Source: SAR202 cluster bacterium
GTDB lineage: Bacteria; Chloroflexota; Dehalococcoidia; Lucifugimonadales; JASMAO01
Assembly (NCBI GenBank): GCA_030754315.1
Contig: JASMAO010000199.1
Location: forward strand, 1 to 6,043
DNA: 6,043 nt
Direction: 5' to 3'
Made by a program: the position numbers and the translations under genes. The notes under the pieces are model-generated. The model saw only the letters and a program-made list of their open reading frames with translations, ran no database searches and had not been told where the DNA came from. Numbering within the stretch: the first letter of the stretch is position 1; every line of letters begins with the position of its first letter. Shown here piece by piece: positions 5,813 through 6,043 of this stretch.

Positions 5813-6043
5813 TGTCTTCTGAGGTATCTTCATTATATTCCTCCAAAGCATATGCTTCAAGCGGCTGGGTAGGAGGTCAGTCCCCTGGTAGTTATAGTGG
5901 CCCTGCACCAACCGGCATATCTTCGTATTGGGTGAAACTCGGGCAATTTATGGCATCAGCCACCGTTGGAAAGGTTTTTAAGTTCCCCAAAGCATATAGT
6001 TTCAAAGGCGCCCGCGAATTCGAGGGTTTTGGAGCTTTTGGTG
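5812..6043 (+). CDS. 5' end of an unrecognised phage structural gene, cut by window edge
   Basis: An ATG at 5812 overlaps the adaptor stop by one base (TGATG), and its frame stays open for 77 codons to the end of the window. Coupled starts of this kind join other genes here, so this is very probably a real gene whose 3' end lies outside. The visible part begins MSSEVSSLYSSKAYASSGW, is rich in Ser, Gly, Tyr and Phe, and shows a Gly/Pro/Ser loop region (about 20-36), then SYWVKLGQFMASATVGKVFK, FPKAYSFKGA and a Gly/Phe-rich run at the edge. There is no signal peptide or clear membrane helix. I do not recognise the family. By position a head-closure, neck or tail-completion protein is expected, but the Ser/Gly-rich composition is not diagnostic of any of these. 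Only a weak AGG (5802-5804) precedes the start, again pointing to translational coupling. Confidence 0.7.
   Translation, partial: MSSEVSSLYSSKAYASSGWVGGQSPGSYSGPAPTGISSYWVKLGQFMASATVGKVFKFPKAYSFKGAREFEGFGAFG

Noticed and set aside
1..6043. CRISPR arrays, tRNAs, insertion sequences, intrinsic terminators, defence or other non-structural systems
   Set aside because: I looked for repeated units, cloverleaf-like patterns, terminal inverted repeats and GC hairpins followed by T runs and found none. Nearly every base belongs to a structural gene.

Overview
The window is a 6 kb piece of the head-morphogenesis module of a tailed double-stranded DNA bacteriophage or prophage (Caudoviricetes). All genes lie on the + strand and are tightly packed. 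Several are joined by one-base stop/start overlaps (TAATG, TGATG). The order is the usual one for phage structural genes. The host cannot be named from this sequence. Base composition is moderate (mid-40s % GC by eye), and several starts have clear Shine-Dalgarno sites, including an 8-base match before the capsid gene, so the host uses conventional SD-led initiation. No integrase, transposase, tRNA or host gene is present, so lytic versus temperate lifestyle cannot be judged.

Layout, left to right: the 3' two-thirds or so of the large terminase gene (1-1122, 5' end cut by the window edge); a DUF935/Mu gp29-like portal gene (1122-2573); a 60-base gap holding a candidate sigma70-type promoter and the SD site of the next gene; a Mu gpI-like prohead protease starting with GTG (2634-3755), with a probable in-frame nested scaffold gene in its 3' half (3135-3755); a small capsid decoration-type protein (3755-4153); the major capsid protein (4172-5146); a 63-residue Lys-tailed protein (5161-5352); a head-tail adaptor-type protein (5354-5812); and the 5' end of a further unrecognised gene that runs off the window (5812-6043). 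There is no gene-free stretch longer than 60 bases.

The proteins fit one assembly pathway. The nested scaffold and capsid protein build the procapsid around the portal. The protease processes the scaffold. The terminase packages DNA through the portal. The decoration protein stabilises the expanded shell, and the adaptor closes the portal vertex for tail joining. The portal, protease/scaffold, decoration, capsid, small protein and adaptor order parallels the phage Mu head module, but no Mu F (SPP1 gp7-like) minor head gene lies between portal and protease.

I see no defence island, retroelement, CRISPR array or other undescribed system. The points most worth a second look are the nested scaffold start, the candidate internal promoter, the G7 tract at the end of the portal gene, and the unrecognised truncated gene at the right edge.
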